Of a stretch of DNA of 64,000 nucleotides, positions 41,513 to 50,595 are shown in pieces. The notes under the pieces were generated by a model, which did not search any database, had not been told where the DNA came from, and worked only from the letters and a program-made list of their open reading frames with translations. Source of the stretch: Closterium sp. NIES-65 (Eukaryota; Streptophyta; Zygnematophyceae; Desmidiales; Closteriaceae). Position numbers and translations under genes: made by a program. How positions within the stretch are numbered: position 1 is the stretch's first letter; every line of letters starts with the position of its first letter. The stretch spans positions 310,001 to 374,000 of the forward strand of contig CANXME010000095.1 of the NCBI GenBank assembly GCA_948144175.1, written 5' to 3'.

Positions 41513-42697
41513 ATGGCTAGCCCTCCAGTTCTCTCGTTCGATACTGAGGGCCGCCCGATTAAGTTTGAGACCTGGCTCGATGATCTACATCTGTTCCTCC
41601 AGCTCACTGCCAGAGAGGATATCTCGCTGTACGATCACGCACTAGGCACAGTCCCTGCTCCTGCTACTACTGCTGCTGCTACTGCTCGCTCACAGTGGCA
41701 GACTCGCGATGCCCACGCCCGCTTTGCTATTCGCAACTCCCTGCCAGTAGACGAGCGCGAGCACTTTGGCCAGCATCAGACTGCGCACGCCCTGTACACT
41801 GCTGTAGTTGCGCGCTACTCCTCCCCGGCCTCAGCTGCACTAGGCCGCCTCTCGCTTCCCTACCTGTTCCCTGACCTGTCCGCCTTCCAGACAGTCGCTG
41901 ACCTCATCACTCACCTCCGCACTAGTGATGCCCGCTTCCGTGCAGCCATGCCCGCTGAGTTTCTTGCCTCCAACCCTCCCCCGCTCTGGCTCACTCTCTA
42001 CCACCTAGTCACCCGCCTCCCTGTCACTCTGCGTACAGTCAGGGACCACTTCCTAGCTCGCTGCCCCACTGAGCTCACCATTGCCGCCCTAGAGAAGGAA
42101 CTACTTGCAGCTGAGAAGAGTATTGTAGCTGTAGGTGCCTCTCGTGGCGACCCCCGCACCCCTTTCTTCGAGGGGTGTTCCCCCTCCCCCCTGCTCCCCT
42201 CTGTCACCTCTGCTGCTGCTGTCGACCTCCTTGGTGCTGAGCAGGTCGGCTCTGCGTCCGCTCCCAACGGGCGCCGCAGCGGCAAGGGCAGGGGAGGCAA
42301 GGGCGGTGGGGGTGACGGTGGGGGAGGCGGTGGTGGGGGTGGTGGCGGCGGTGGGGGCGGTGGCGGGGCTGGAGGGGCTAGTGGCAGCGGTGGGGGTGGT
42401 GGAGGCAGCGGCGGCGGCGGTGGTCGGGGTGGGGGCGGTGGTGGTGGCGGCAGTGGACGTGGCGGCAGCAGGGGCGGTGGTGGTCGTGGTGGAGGCGGTG
42501 GTGGTGGTCGTGGAGGCTCTGGCACTGGCCAGAGCGCGCAGCACCCTCAGTCCTCCCAGGAGCTTCGTGAGTGGTACTTACAGCACGGGGGTGGGGGGGG
42601 GGTAGCCTTAGCTGCACGTACGTCATCCGCACTGGTCGCCGCAAGGGACAGACGTGCGGGAGGGCGCACACTGCTCAGCGCTGCTTCTCTCGCCTAG
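41513..42697 (+). CDS. Copia J Gag (394 aa)
   Basis: ATG 41513 opens MASPPVLSFDTEGRPIKF, the same start as in B and C. Residues 1-190 are the copia Gag core (TWLDDLHLFLQ, ALYTAVVARYSS, LSLPYLFPDLS, HLRTSDARFR). SIVAVGASRGDPRTPFFEGC follows. A Gly tract with Arg and Ser covers about 259-336, and an LREWY box sits near 350. The last ~35 residues after the G10 run are probably not native. Pol is in the -1 phase relative to gag and overlaps it by about 127 nt, so Pol needs a frameshift. Gag is expected to form the cytoplasmic virus-like particle. Confidence 0.93.
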   Translation: MASPPVLSFDTEGRPIKFETWLDDLHLFLQLTAREDISLYDHALGTVPAPATTAAATARSQWQTRDAHARFAIRNSLPVDEREHFGQHQTAHALYTAVVARYSSPASAALGRLSLPYLFPDLSAFQTVADLITHLRTSDARFRAAMPAEFLASNPPPLWLTLYHLVTRLPVTLRTVRDHFLARCPTELTIAALEKELLAAEKSIVAVGASRGDPRTPFFEGCSPSPLLPSVTSAAAVDLLGAEQVGSASAPNGRRSGKGRGGKGGGGDGGGGGGGGGGGGGGGGGAGGASGSGGGGGGSGGGGGRGGGGGGGGSGRGGSRGGGGRGGGGGGGRGGSGTGQSAQHPQSSQELREWYLQHGGGGGVALAARTSSALVAARDRRAGGRTLLSAASLA

Positions 42698-45600
42698 ATG
42701 ACGCTTGGCGTGCTCAGTTTCCTGACGCCCCTGAGCTCCCTCAGTGGGCTGATCTCCTCAAGAAGGATATCGATATCTATGCTCTTGATTTTGATGTTAT
42801 TCTCAAAGCCATGTATGCATTGACTATTAGTGGAGAGGAGGACCAGTACCTGTGTGTTCCGCCTGACCCAGGCATCCGCACGAGTGAGGCTGCCGTCCTA
42901 GGTGCTTGCGCGTCTGCTGCCCCAGGTGCTGGTGAGGCTACTGCTCTAGGTGCTTGTGTGTCCGCCACCCCAGGTACTACTGAGTCCACTGAGGCACTGC
43001 ACACCTTCACTCTAGACTCAGGCGCTTCGCGCTGTTTCTTTCGTGACCGCACTGCTCTTGAGCCCCTTGCTCGACCAGTCGCTCTCTCGCTCGCTGACCC
43101 CTCTGGGGGTCCGGTCGTTGCGACCTCCTCCACTGTCCTTCCTTGTCGTGCTGTCCCGTCGGGCACACTGTCAGGTCTCCACCTCCCCTCGTTCTCTACG
43201 AACTTGGTGGCGGGCTGTGCGCTTCAGGATGGGGGTGTTCACCAGTTCACCCCTGCCTACGAGCGCGTGTCACACTGTACGTGTGCTCGGACGGGCCGTC
43301 ACCTGGCTACCTTCACTCGGCAGCCGGGGTCGGACCTGTACACACTGACCACTGAGTCCCCTCAGGTAGCAGCGTCTGCGTCTGCGTCTGCGTCAGGTCA
43401 GCTGTCTGCCCCCTGCTCGTGTCGCTCTCTAGCGCACAAGACTGTCCTCTGGCACCACCGACTTGGTCACCCGTCAGTGCAACGCCTTCGGGGCATGCAC
43501 GCCCGGTACCTTGTCTCTGGTCTTCCTCGGGTACTCCCTCCCCTCCCACCCTCCCTTGCTCCTCCTTGTCTTCCCTGTGTCGAGGGGCGGCAGCGCGCTG
43601 CCCCTCACTCCTCCTCGTTCCCCCCGACGACTGCTCCTTTGCAGACGCTCCACATGGACGTGTGGGGCCCAGCCCGCGTCCGTGGTCAGGGCCAGGAGAG
43701 GTACTTCTTGATCGTCGTTGACGACTACTCGCGCTACACCACGGTCTTCCCCTTGCGCACCAAGGGTGAAGTCCCTGATGTCCTGATCCCTTGGATCAGC
43801 AGAGCACGTCTTCAGCTGCGAGAGCGTTTTCGCTCGGAGTTTCCTGTCCTGCGCTTGCACTCTGACAGAGGTGGCGAGTTCTCCTCCGACCTCTTGGCAG
43901 CCTACTGTGCTGAGCACGGCATTCGCCAGTCGTTCACGCTTCCGGCCTCTCCACAGCAGAATGGGGTTGCTGAGCGCCGCATTGGCTTGGTCATGGAGGT
44001 CGCTCGTACCTCCTTAGTCCACGCGGCTGCCCCCCACTTTCTGTGGACGTTTGCGGTCCGGTACGCTGCGCATCAGCTCAACCTCTGGCCCCGTGTCTCC
44101 GCTCCGGAGACCTCGCCCACACTGCTGTGGATGGGGGAGGTTGGCGATGCGTCACGCTTCCGTGTCTGGGGATCCCGAGCTTTTGTTCGTGACACGTCTG
44201 CGGACAAGCTCTCCTCCCGCACTGCTCCGTGTGTCTTTCTTGGCTTTGTCCCGGATGCGTCTGGCTGGCAGTTTTACCACCGCGCCTCGCACCGCGTCTT
44301 GCCCTCTCAGGACGTCACTTTTGACGAGTCCGTGCCCTTCTACCGCCTCTTCCCCTACCGCACTGCCCCGCTCCCTCCCCCGCCTCTCTTCCTCGCGCCA
44401 GGTGCTGCAGTGGTAGACCCCCTCCCCCCTCAGGGTGCCGCTCCCTCAGGTGTCTCTCAGGTAGACCCGGTTGAGCCTGCCAAGGTAGCTGTCGACTCGC
44501 GTCCTGCTAGAGGTGCTGAGCCTGAGAGTGCGGAGCCTGAGCGTGCGGAGCCTGAGCGGGCGGAGCCTGGGGGTGCTGAGTCTGGGGGTGCTGAGACTGG
44601 GGGTGCTGAGCCTGGGGGTGCTGGGTCTGAGGGTACTAAGCCTGGCGTTGCTGAGTCTGGGGGTGCTGAGCCTAGTGGTGCTGCAGTTTACTGTGAGGCG
44701 CCTGGAGGACCTCCCTCTTCGCAGCAGCTACGTGAGTGGTACTCACGGTACTGCAGCCTCCGGCGGGGTGCGTCTCGGGCTCGTGGTGCTACTGGAGTTG
44801 GTACTCGTGTTTCCCCACCGCGGCGGGAGCCGCCCTCTTCCCCACAGCTTCGAGAGTGGTACACTCGGCACATCAGTCTCCGGAGTGGAGCTGCTGGTGC
44901 TGGGGTCCCTGGAGTTGACGCTGCTGCGGGTGCTGCGGACCCTGGTGCTGGAGGTGCTGCTGCTGCTGGCGGTGCTGCTGGAGGTGCTGCTCGTACTGAG
45001 GACCCGGGCATTGGAGCTGCTGCGGGTGCTGCGGACCCTGGTGCTGGAGGTGCTGCTGCTGCTGGAGTTGCTGCTGGTGCTACTGGAGGTGCTGCTGCTG
45101 CCGCTGGAGTGGAGGACCCGGAGGGTGGAGCTTCTGCTGGTGCTGAGGACCCTGCCGCTGGTGTCTCTACTGGTTCGAGAGTTGCTGCACGGCCACGGCT
45201 GTACTTCGTTCCGCTCCTTCAGCAGGTTCTTGGTCAGCGTCCTCCCTCTTGTCCTCCTCTCGCCTTAGAGTGTCCGCCGTCTGTCCAGTCACAGCCACAG
45301 TTACCGCCTGCCTCCCCACTCCCTGTGCCTGCTCCTTACACTGGTCCGACTGGAGGTCTAGCTGAGAGACGTGAGCCTGCGTCACGTCCTGTGTCACCTG
45401 CGTCTCGTCGAGCGTCGCGTGTTCGTGCTGCTACCACTGGTAGTCGTGTCCAGCGTCAGCGTCCTCCTGCTGTCCCAGGCACTCACCAGATGGCGCTTCG
45501 TCAGTCCACTGCTCCGCAGCGTGTCGCTCTCCCGTCGCCTCCTGCGTCCTCTCTTCCTGCTCTTGCTGACCCGGAGTCACACACCCTTCGCGCTGCCAGT

Positions 45601-47475
45601 CCTACCGCCACACGTCTCCTGGCTACGGTTGTGACTGACCCTTCCTTTGAGTCCGCTGCTGCGTCTGCCTTAGTCACTGAGCTTGTCGACTTTGCAGCTG
45701 CGTGTCGTCTAGACTACGCTGCGAGTCTTGTTGCTGAGTCTGAGTCTGTCTGTCCTCCGTCCGTCGGGGGTGAGTGTGCTCTTGGCACGGACGTTCTTGA
45801 GGACAGGCAGGAGGAGTTTGGTTGCCTTGCCGCTGCTTTGCCCCATCTCGTGTCCATGCTTGTTGCCCCTGAGGGAGACCCGGATGCACCAGACATCCCG
45901 ACCCCACGCTCTTACGCAGAGGCGATGGCCGGTCCCTACTCCTCTCAGTGGCAGTCAGCCATGGACACAGAGATGGCTTCCTGGAAGTCCACTGGCACCT
46001 ACGTCGACGAGGTTCCCCCACCTGGGGCGAACATCGTCAGTGGCATGTGGATTTTCAGGGTGAAGCGGCCGCCGAGCTCTCCGCCTGTCTTCAAGGCGCG
46101 TTACATTGCTCGAGGCTTCAGTCAGCGAGAGGGAGTTGACTTCTTCCAGACCTTCTCCCCGACCCCGAAGATGACCACTCTTCGGGTTCTGCTACACGTC
46201 GCCGCTCAGCGTGACTACGAGCTCCACTCTCTTGACTTCAGCACAGCTTTCTTGCAGGGCAGCCTGCACGAGGAGATCTCGCTGCGCCGCCCACCTGGCT
46301 TCACTGGGTCGTTCCCTCCTGGTACCCAGTGGAGGCTCCGGCGGCCAGTCTACGGTCTCCGCCAGGCGCCACGTGAGTGGCACGACACACTGAGGACTAC
46401 ACTTGCGGCTCTTGGGTTCGCTCCTTCTACTGCTGACCCGTCGCTGTTTCTACGCACCGACACCTCACTGCCGCCGTTCTACATCCTCGTGTACGTCGAC
46501 GACTTGGTCTTTGCCACTTCTGACACAGCTGGTCTCGCTCACGTGAAGTCCGAGCTGCAGAAGAGACACACGTGCATAGACCTGGGTGAACTGACAAGCT
46601 ATCTTGGCTTGCGGATCACCCGGGACAGAGCACGCCGCACCATCACCTTGACTCAGTCACACATAGTGCAGCAGGTCCTTCAGCGCTTTGGCTTCACGTA
46701 CTCCTCGCCTCAGTCCACTCCTCTGCCTACGGGACACTCGCTCTCAGCTCTGCCTTCGGATGAGTCCGTAGAGCCGAGTGGTCCGTATCCAGAGCTTGTG
46801 GGCTGCCTCATGTACCTGATGACCTGCACTCGACCTGACCTTGCATACCCTCTCAGCATCTTAGCACGCTATGTCGCTCCCGGCCGTCACCGGAAGGAGC
46901 ACATGGATGCAGCTAAGAGGGTGTTGCGCTACTTGTGCAGTACGTCGGGCATGGGGCTAGTGCTTGGAGGGCGAGACCGGCCTGTTCTCACTGGGCACTC
47001 AGACGCTTCTTGGGCAGACGACCAGGCTACTCAGCGGTCGTCTCAGGGTTACACCTTCAGTCTTGGCTCTGGCTCTGTCTCTTGGCGTTCTACTCGTTCT
47101 TCTTCTGTTCTCAGCTCCAGCTGTGAGGCTGAGATCTACGCCACGGCCTTGGCTGCCCAGGAGCTTCGCTGGCTCACCTACCTGCTGACTGACCTTGGAG
47201 AGCAGCCTCGTTCTCCTCCAGTGCTGTACGTCGACAACAAGGCAACCATCGCCTTGTGTCAGGAGCACAGACTGGAGCACAGGACGAAGCACATTGCTCT
47301 GCGTTACTTTCTAGCTCGAGAGCTACAGCAGCGTGGTCAGCTTCTTCTGCGTTACGTGGCCACTGAGGCCAACACTGCTGATGTGTTCACCAAGGCGCTT
47401 CCGCCTGTTGACCATCAGCGTTTTTGCACTCTTCTAGGCCTTGTGCCGACTGTTCCTCACTTGCTTACTTCTTGA
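42571..47475 (+). CDS. Copia J Pol (PR-IN-RT-RNase H)
   Basis: The frame opens without an ATG upstream of the finger, as expected for a frameshift product; the first frame-specific residues begin near the G10 run (42593-42602). Approximate residues from 42571: finger C-X13-C-X3-H-X4-C about 15-39, protease DSGAS about 149, GAG-pre-integrase WHHRLGHPS about 293, integrase D (HMDVWGPA) about 362, D (HSDRGGEF) about 431 and E (QQNGVAERR) about 468. A GAEPGGAE-type linker with two further LREWY boxes fills about 660-930. RT spans about 1127-1360 with YVDD near 1308. RNase H spans about 1474-1634 (TGHSDASWADD, CEAEIYATALAAQE, YVDNKAT, NTADVFTKAL). No internal stop is present. The polyprotein should be cleaved by its own protease and copy element RNA to DNA for integration. 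Confidence 0.96.
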   Translation: MVLTARGWGGGSLSCTYVIRTGRRKGQTCGRAHTAQRCFSRLDDAWRAQFPDAPELPQWADLLKKDIDIYALDFDVILKAMYALTISGEEDQYLCVPPDPGIRTSEAAVLGACASAAPGAGEATALGACVSATPGTTESTEALHTFTLDSGASRCFFRDRTALEPLARPVALSLADPSGGPVVATSSTVLPCRAVPSGTLSGLHLPSFSTNLVAGCALQDGGVHQFTPAYERVSHCTCARTGRHLATFTRQPGSDLYTLTTESPQVAASASASASGQLSAPCSCRSLAHKTVLWHHRLGHPSVQRLRGMHARYLVSGLPRVLPPLPPSLAPPCLPCVEGRQRAAPHSSSFPPTTAPLQTLHMDVWGPARVRGQGQERYFLIVVDDYSRYTTVFPLRTKGEVPDVLIPWISRARLQLRERFRSEFPVLRLHSDRGGEFSSDLLAAYCAEHGIRQSFTLPASPQQNGVAERRIGLVMEVARTSLVHAAAPHFLWTFAVRYAAHQLNLWPRVSAPETSPTLLWMGEVGDASRFRVWGSRAFVRDTSADKLSSRTAPCVFLGFVPDASGWQFYHRASHRVLPSQDVTFDESVPFYRLFPYRTAPLPPPPLFLAPGAAVVDPLPPQGAAPSGVSQVDPVEPAKVAVDSRPARGAEPESAEPERAEPERAEPGGAESGGAETGGAEPGGAGSEGTKPGVAESGGAEPSGAAVYCEAPGGPPSSQQLREWYSRYCSLRRGASRARGATGVGTRVSPPRREPPSSPQLREWYTRHISLRSGAAGAGVPGVDAAAGAADPGAGGAAAAGGAAGGAARTEDPGIGAAAGAADPGAGGAAAAGVAAGATGGAAAAAGVEDPEGGASAGAEDPAAGVSTGSRVAARPRLYFVPLLQQVLGQRPPSCPPLALECPPSVQSQPQLPPASPLPVPAPYTGPTGGLAERREPASRPVSPASRRASRVRAATTGSRVQRQRPPAVPGTHQMALRQSTAPQRVALPSPPASSLPALADPESHTLRAASPTATRLLATVVTDPSFESAAASALVTELVDFAAACRLDYAASLVAESESVCPPSVGGECALGTDVLEDRQEEFGCLAAALPHLVSMLVAPEGDPDAPDIPTPRSYAEAMAGPYSSQWQSAMDTEMASWKSTGTYVDEVPPPGANIVSGMWIFRVKRPPSSPPVFKARYIARGFSQREGVDFFQTFSPTPKMTTLRVLLHVAAQRDYELHSLDFSTAFLQGSLHEEISLRRPPGFTGSFPPGTQWRLRRPVYGLRQAPREWHDTLRTTLAALGFAPSTADPSLFLRTDTSLPPFYILVYVDDLVFATSDTAGLAHVKSELQKRHTCIDLGELTSYLGLRITRDRARRTITLTQSHIVQQVLQRFGFTYSSPQSTPLPTGHSLSALPSDESVEPSGPYPELVGCLMYLMTCTRPDLAYPLSILARYVAPGRHRKEHMDAAKRVLRYLCSTSGMGLVLGGRDRPVLTGHSDASWADDQATQRSSQGYTFSLGSGSVSWRSTRSSSVLSSSCEAEIYATALAAQELRWLTYLLTDLGEQPRSPPVLYVDNKATIALCQEHRLEHRTKHIALRYFLARELQQRGQLLLRYVATEANTADVFTKALPPVDHQRFCTLLGLVPTVPHLLTS

Positions 47476-47709
47476 CTTTACCTGTACTGTGATCATTATA
47501 TATATATACCTGCATGTTTGCCTTGTTAGGTTGTGATCATTGTACCTCTTGCTCTATTATAAAACTGCATGTGAACTGGTCTTGTGACCACTTGCTTATG
47601 CTCAGGAATTTGTGTGGAATCCTCAAGATCCACCCTGAGCTTGTTTGCCTTGTTTTGCCTTGACTGGTCTTGTGACCCCTAGGTCTCCCCCACTTTGCCT
47701 ATGGGGGTG
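47476..47709 (+). other. Copia J conserved 3' UTR and polypurine tract
   Basis: Contains GTGAACTGGTCTTGTGACC, AGATCCACCCTGAGCTTG and TTGACTGGTCTTGTGACC. It ends with the hairpin arms CCCCCAC and GGGGGTG, the latter touching the LTR. Confidence 0.8.
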
Positions 47710-47841
47710 TGTCAAACATTATATGTTTGTGTGGTTCTAGGCTGTAGTGGGTCACACCATAAGGGGTACACCAGATTAGGGTTTCACATATTTGTAGTGT
47801 TGTTCCTGCTAGTCACATCATTCTCGTTTCTCATTCTGACA
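47710..47841 (+). repeat. Copia J 3' LTR (132 bp)
   Basis: Same length and ends as the 5' copy, followed by TSD gaccg (47842-47846). Confidence 0.96.
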
Positions 47842-47846
47842 GACCG

Positions 47847-49064
47847 GCCTCTCCTCGTCCGGTACACGACGAAGGTGACGTCGACGTGGGCGTCAACACT
47901 GGTGGTGGTCAAGTCGGCAGCACTGCGGGAGGCATGTCGAGGCAGCGTGGTGTGATTCACGCCGATGAAGTCGGTGGCGTTCAGGCACGAGGAGTGCAGT
48001 CGTTGCCGGCTCCAGGCTCCTCGCGGGGTGACGTCGGAGGTCGTCAGAGCGGATTGTCGCCGATGTCGACGACCCAGGTGACGGCGGGCGGGATTGCACC
48101 GAGCTACGGCTACTTCAAGTTTACGCCGAACAGGATCTTGGTCACCTCGCCACTCGTTGGTCGACCAGATATACTCACCTGTAAGGAAGCTATCGAGCCC
48201 CAGCTGGAGATGGCCGGGCTGATCGGCTTCGCCCGAGGGACCGTGGCAACACCGGAGGAGCACCACGCCGACTTACAAGCAGAGTTCCGTGCCGTGCAGC
48301 TGTTGACCTTCACGGTCATCTCGCGATGCTGCTTGCCAGGCGTGCATATCGCCCTGAAGTGGTGCGCCGAGAGTACCACGATGAAGTGCCACCGTGCGTG
48401 GCACTTCATCAGGTCGACCTACCAATTCACCGACGACTTGTTCATCGCCCAGCTGGAGGGGCAGCTAACGCACCTGCGTATGGGCGACGAGGAGACGGCA
48501 ACCGACTACTGCAACCGAGCCCGGCGAATTCTCGCCACCATCAGGATGGCCGGCGCGCAGTACTCGACGGCGTTGTACGTCACCCACGTCATGCAGGGAC
48601 TCTCGAGCAGCTACAACCTTCTGAAGCGGCTGTCAATGGCGTCGAGCACGAGGACAACGCTCAACAAGGACAACTTGACCTCGTACATCCTGCAGGACGA
48701 GGCGATGTAGGAGGCAGAGCATTCCCAGGAGCTCTCTGCGCAGGCCAACTTCGTCGCTACGGCGAAGCAAGGAGGTCGACCGGGGCAGCGCGGACAGTCT
48801 GGCGGTGGTGGTAGCAGTGGCTGGAAGCCGGCCAAGGAAGTCGACAAGAAGAATTCGACCAAGGACAGCGGTCGAGAAGGAGGAGGTCGACGTCGGGAGT
48901 GCTGCCTGTGCGGCGACCCCGACCACCTCTCCTTCGAGTGCCCCGACCGCAGTGACTCCGACGACAACGACGCCAAAGGAGACCGCGGCAGGTCTGGAAG
49001 CCGTCATCCTCGTCGAGGAGGGAACAAGTCGCACAAGGAGACGCAGTCGACCAAGTCGACCTCG
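47847..49064 (+). pseudogene. Element V gag with canonical zinc knuckle
   Basis: The gag frame resumes after J and runs to TAG 48708-48710, with copia Gag features (RPDILTCKEAIEPQLEMAG, ARRILATIRMAG, YVTHVMQGLSSSYN). The same frame continues past the TAG. It encodes a basic Gly/Ser region and the knuckle CCLCGDPDHLSFEC (CX2CX4HX4C) near 48900-48941, followed by an acidic and Ser/Lys-rich linker. The single amber is probably a mutation of an otherwise open Gag-Pol frame. Confidence 0.82.
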
Positions 49065-50067
49065 ATGAAGGACGCCGACTCCCCTGCTGGCGGTAAGGGG
49101 CGGGACGACAAGATGGCGTCGTGCTCGCAGGTCGACGTCGTGGAGCCGAGCGTCTTGCTGGCGCCGGAGGCCGGGGAGGACTTCCAGACGGTGGTGGCAG
49201 CTGTGCAAGCGAACCCGGCGGTGGTCATGCTCGATAGCGGCTGCTCCCACCACCTGATGGGGAAGAAAGAAGTCTTCGTCGACCTGCAGCCGAGCGGCTC
49301 CATCAAGCACGTGCGCGGCTTCAATGGGGCGCTGCAGGACGTCCAGGGCCGCGGCACTGTCACCCTGCAAGGGGAGGCCGGGAAGCAGGTGCTCATCCCC
49401 GACGTGCTGTACGTCGCGGGTATGCAGGCAAACCTGCTTTCGTCCGGCCAGCTGAAGGAGCACGGTGTGAAGCTGCAGGAGGACGGCGACGGAATGCTGC
49501 TCGTCTCGGCAGCGGGAGAGGTACTCAGCCGGGCGACGTACTCCGGGCGTATCCTCTGCACCAACCTGCGTCCCTGCTCAACGAGGTCGACGTCGCCCAC
49601 GTCGGAGGTTGTGGCCCTGCAGGCGATCGTCTCGACGACGAAGTCGACGCCGGACTGGATGCATGCGAGGCTTGCACACGTTGGCATGGACACCATACGG
49701 AGCTCGGCGAAGCACGAGGTCGCCACTGGGCTGGACCTCAATTCGGCAACAGGCGCCGACTCGCCGTGTGTCTCGTGCGTCGGCGGGAGGCTGGCGTGGC
49801 ACACCTTCCCCGACCAAGGCTCCGACGCCGACGACGTGCTGGCCGTCGTGCGCATGACCTGTACGGGCCGTTCCGTGTGGCTGCCAAGGACGGCAGCTTG
49901 TACTTCTTACTGCTGAAGGACCGCAAGACGCGCTACGTGTGGGTGAGGCCGGTCGCCAAGAAGTCGGATGTGCTGCTGGAGTTCCAGAGGTGGCTGGAGT
50001 TGATGGAGAGGCAGGTGAAGAAGTCGGTGCTGATGCTGCGTTCCGACCGAGGAGGGGAGTTCCTCGC
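49065..50067 (+). pseudogene. Element V protease and truncated integrase
   Basis: The protease motif is VVMLDSGCSHHLMG near 49225. The GAG-pre-integrase segment (WMHARLAHVGMDTI) is near 49655. A small indel near 49850 shifts the frame. Integrase begins DLYGPFRVAAKDG (49857) and reaches MLRSDRGGEF near 50040, then the sequence jumps into LTR DNA at about 50068. The third catalytic motif, RT and RNase H are missing. The sequence is distinct from the short-LTR lineage. Confidence 0.86.
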
Positions 50068-50251
50068 GGTCGACCAAGTCGTGCTGGAACGCGGTCGACC
50101 ATGCTAGCTCTGATGTAGTCTTGTCTTGCCAACTCCTTTGTACCATTTTTGTTGTCAACTTTCTCTAGTGAAACTCTTGCCAAATTGCCCCGTGATCTAG
50201 CAAGCAGTGAGTACACTAGGAAAGCGACTAAGGAACAACGAACGCAGATAT
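50068..50251 (+). repeat. Element V 3' LTR, first surviving part
   Basis: GCGGTCGACCAAGTCGTGCT onward matches the 5' LTR from about 40110, with a 28-bp gap after the second GTCGACC. It is interrupted at gatat (50247-50251) by copia D. Confidence 0.82.
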
Positions 50252-50384
50252 TGAGAAAAGTAGAACGAGAATGAATGAACTATGAATGAAGTGAGTACAT
50301 ATAGGAAACCCTGATTGGGTTGTACCCCCTATGGGATACCCCACTATAACCCTACACAAATATATAAGCTATAATGTACTGACA
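50252..50384 (-). repeat. Copia D 3' LTR (133 bp)
   Basis: Plus-strand reading TGAGAAAAGTAGAAC to AATGTACTGACA, with GAAACCCTGATTGGG and GGGTTGTACCCCC. The conserved 3' UTR follows (50385-50595). Confidence 0.94.
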
Positions 50385-50595
50385 CACCCCCATAGGCAAA
50401 GTGGGGGAGAACAAGGGGTCACAAGACCAGTCAAGCAAAGCAAAGAAAAGCTCAGGGTGGATCACAAAGTCACCACACATTCCGAGCACAAGTTCAAAGG
50501 CCAGAAGGCCAGTTCAAATGCAAGATCACATCTATATATACAAGAGGCTAAGCAAGCAAGAGCAAGAGTATATATATGTGACAGTACAAGCAAGG

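Larger units (their letters stand above)
40656..47841 (+). mobile_element. Copia J: near-intact short-LTR copia, best-preserved copy
   Basis: LTRs of 132 bp (40656-40787 and 47710-47841) differ at one position by eye (TTTGTACTG against TTTGTAGTG). TSD gaccg is at 40651-40655 and 47842-47846. Total length is 7,186 bp. Between them lie PBS, leader, a complete gag frame and a 1,634-codon pol frame with all catalytic motifs. The only lesion or regulatory feature is a phase change between gag and pol at a G10 run. This is the best reference for the lineage and probably inserted recently. Confidence 0.98.
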
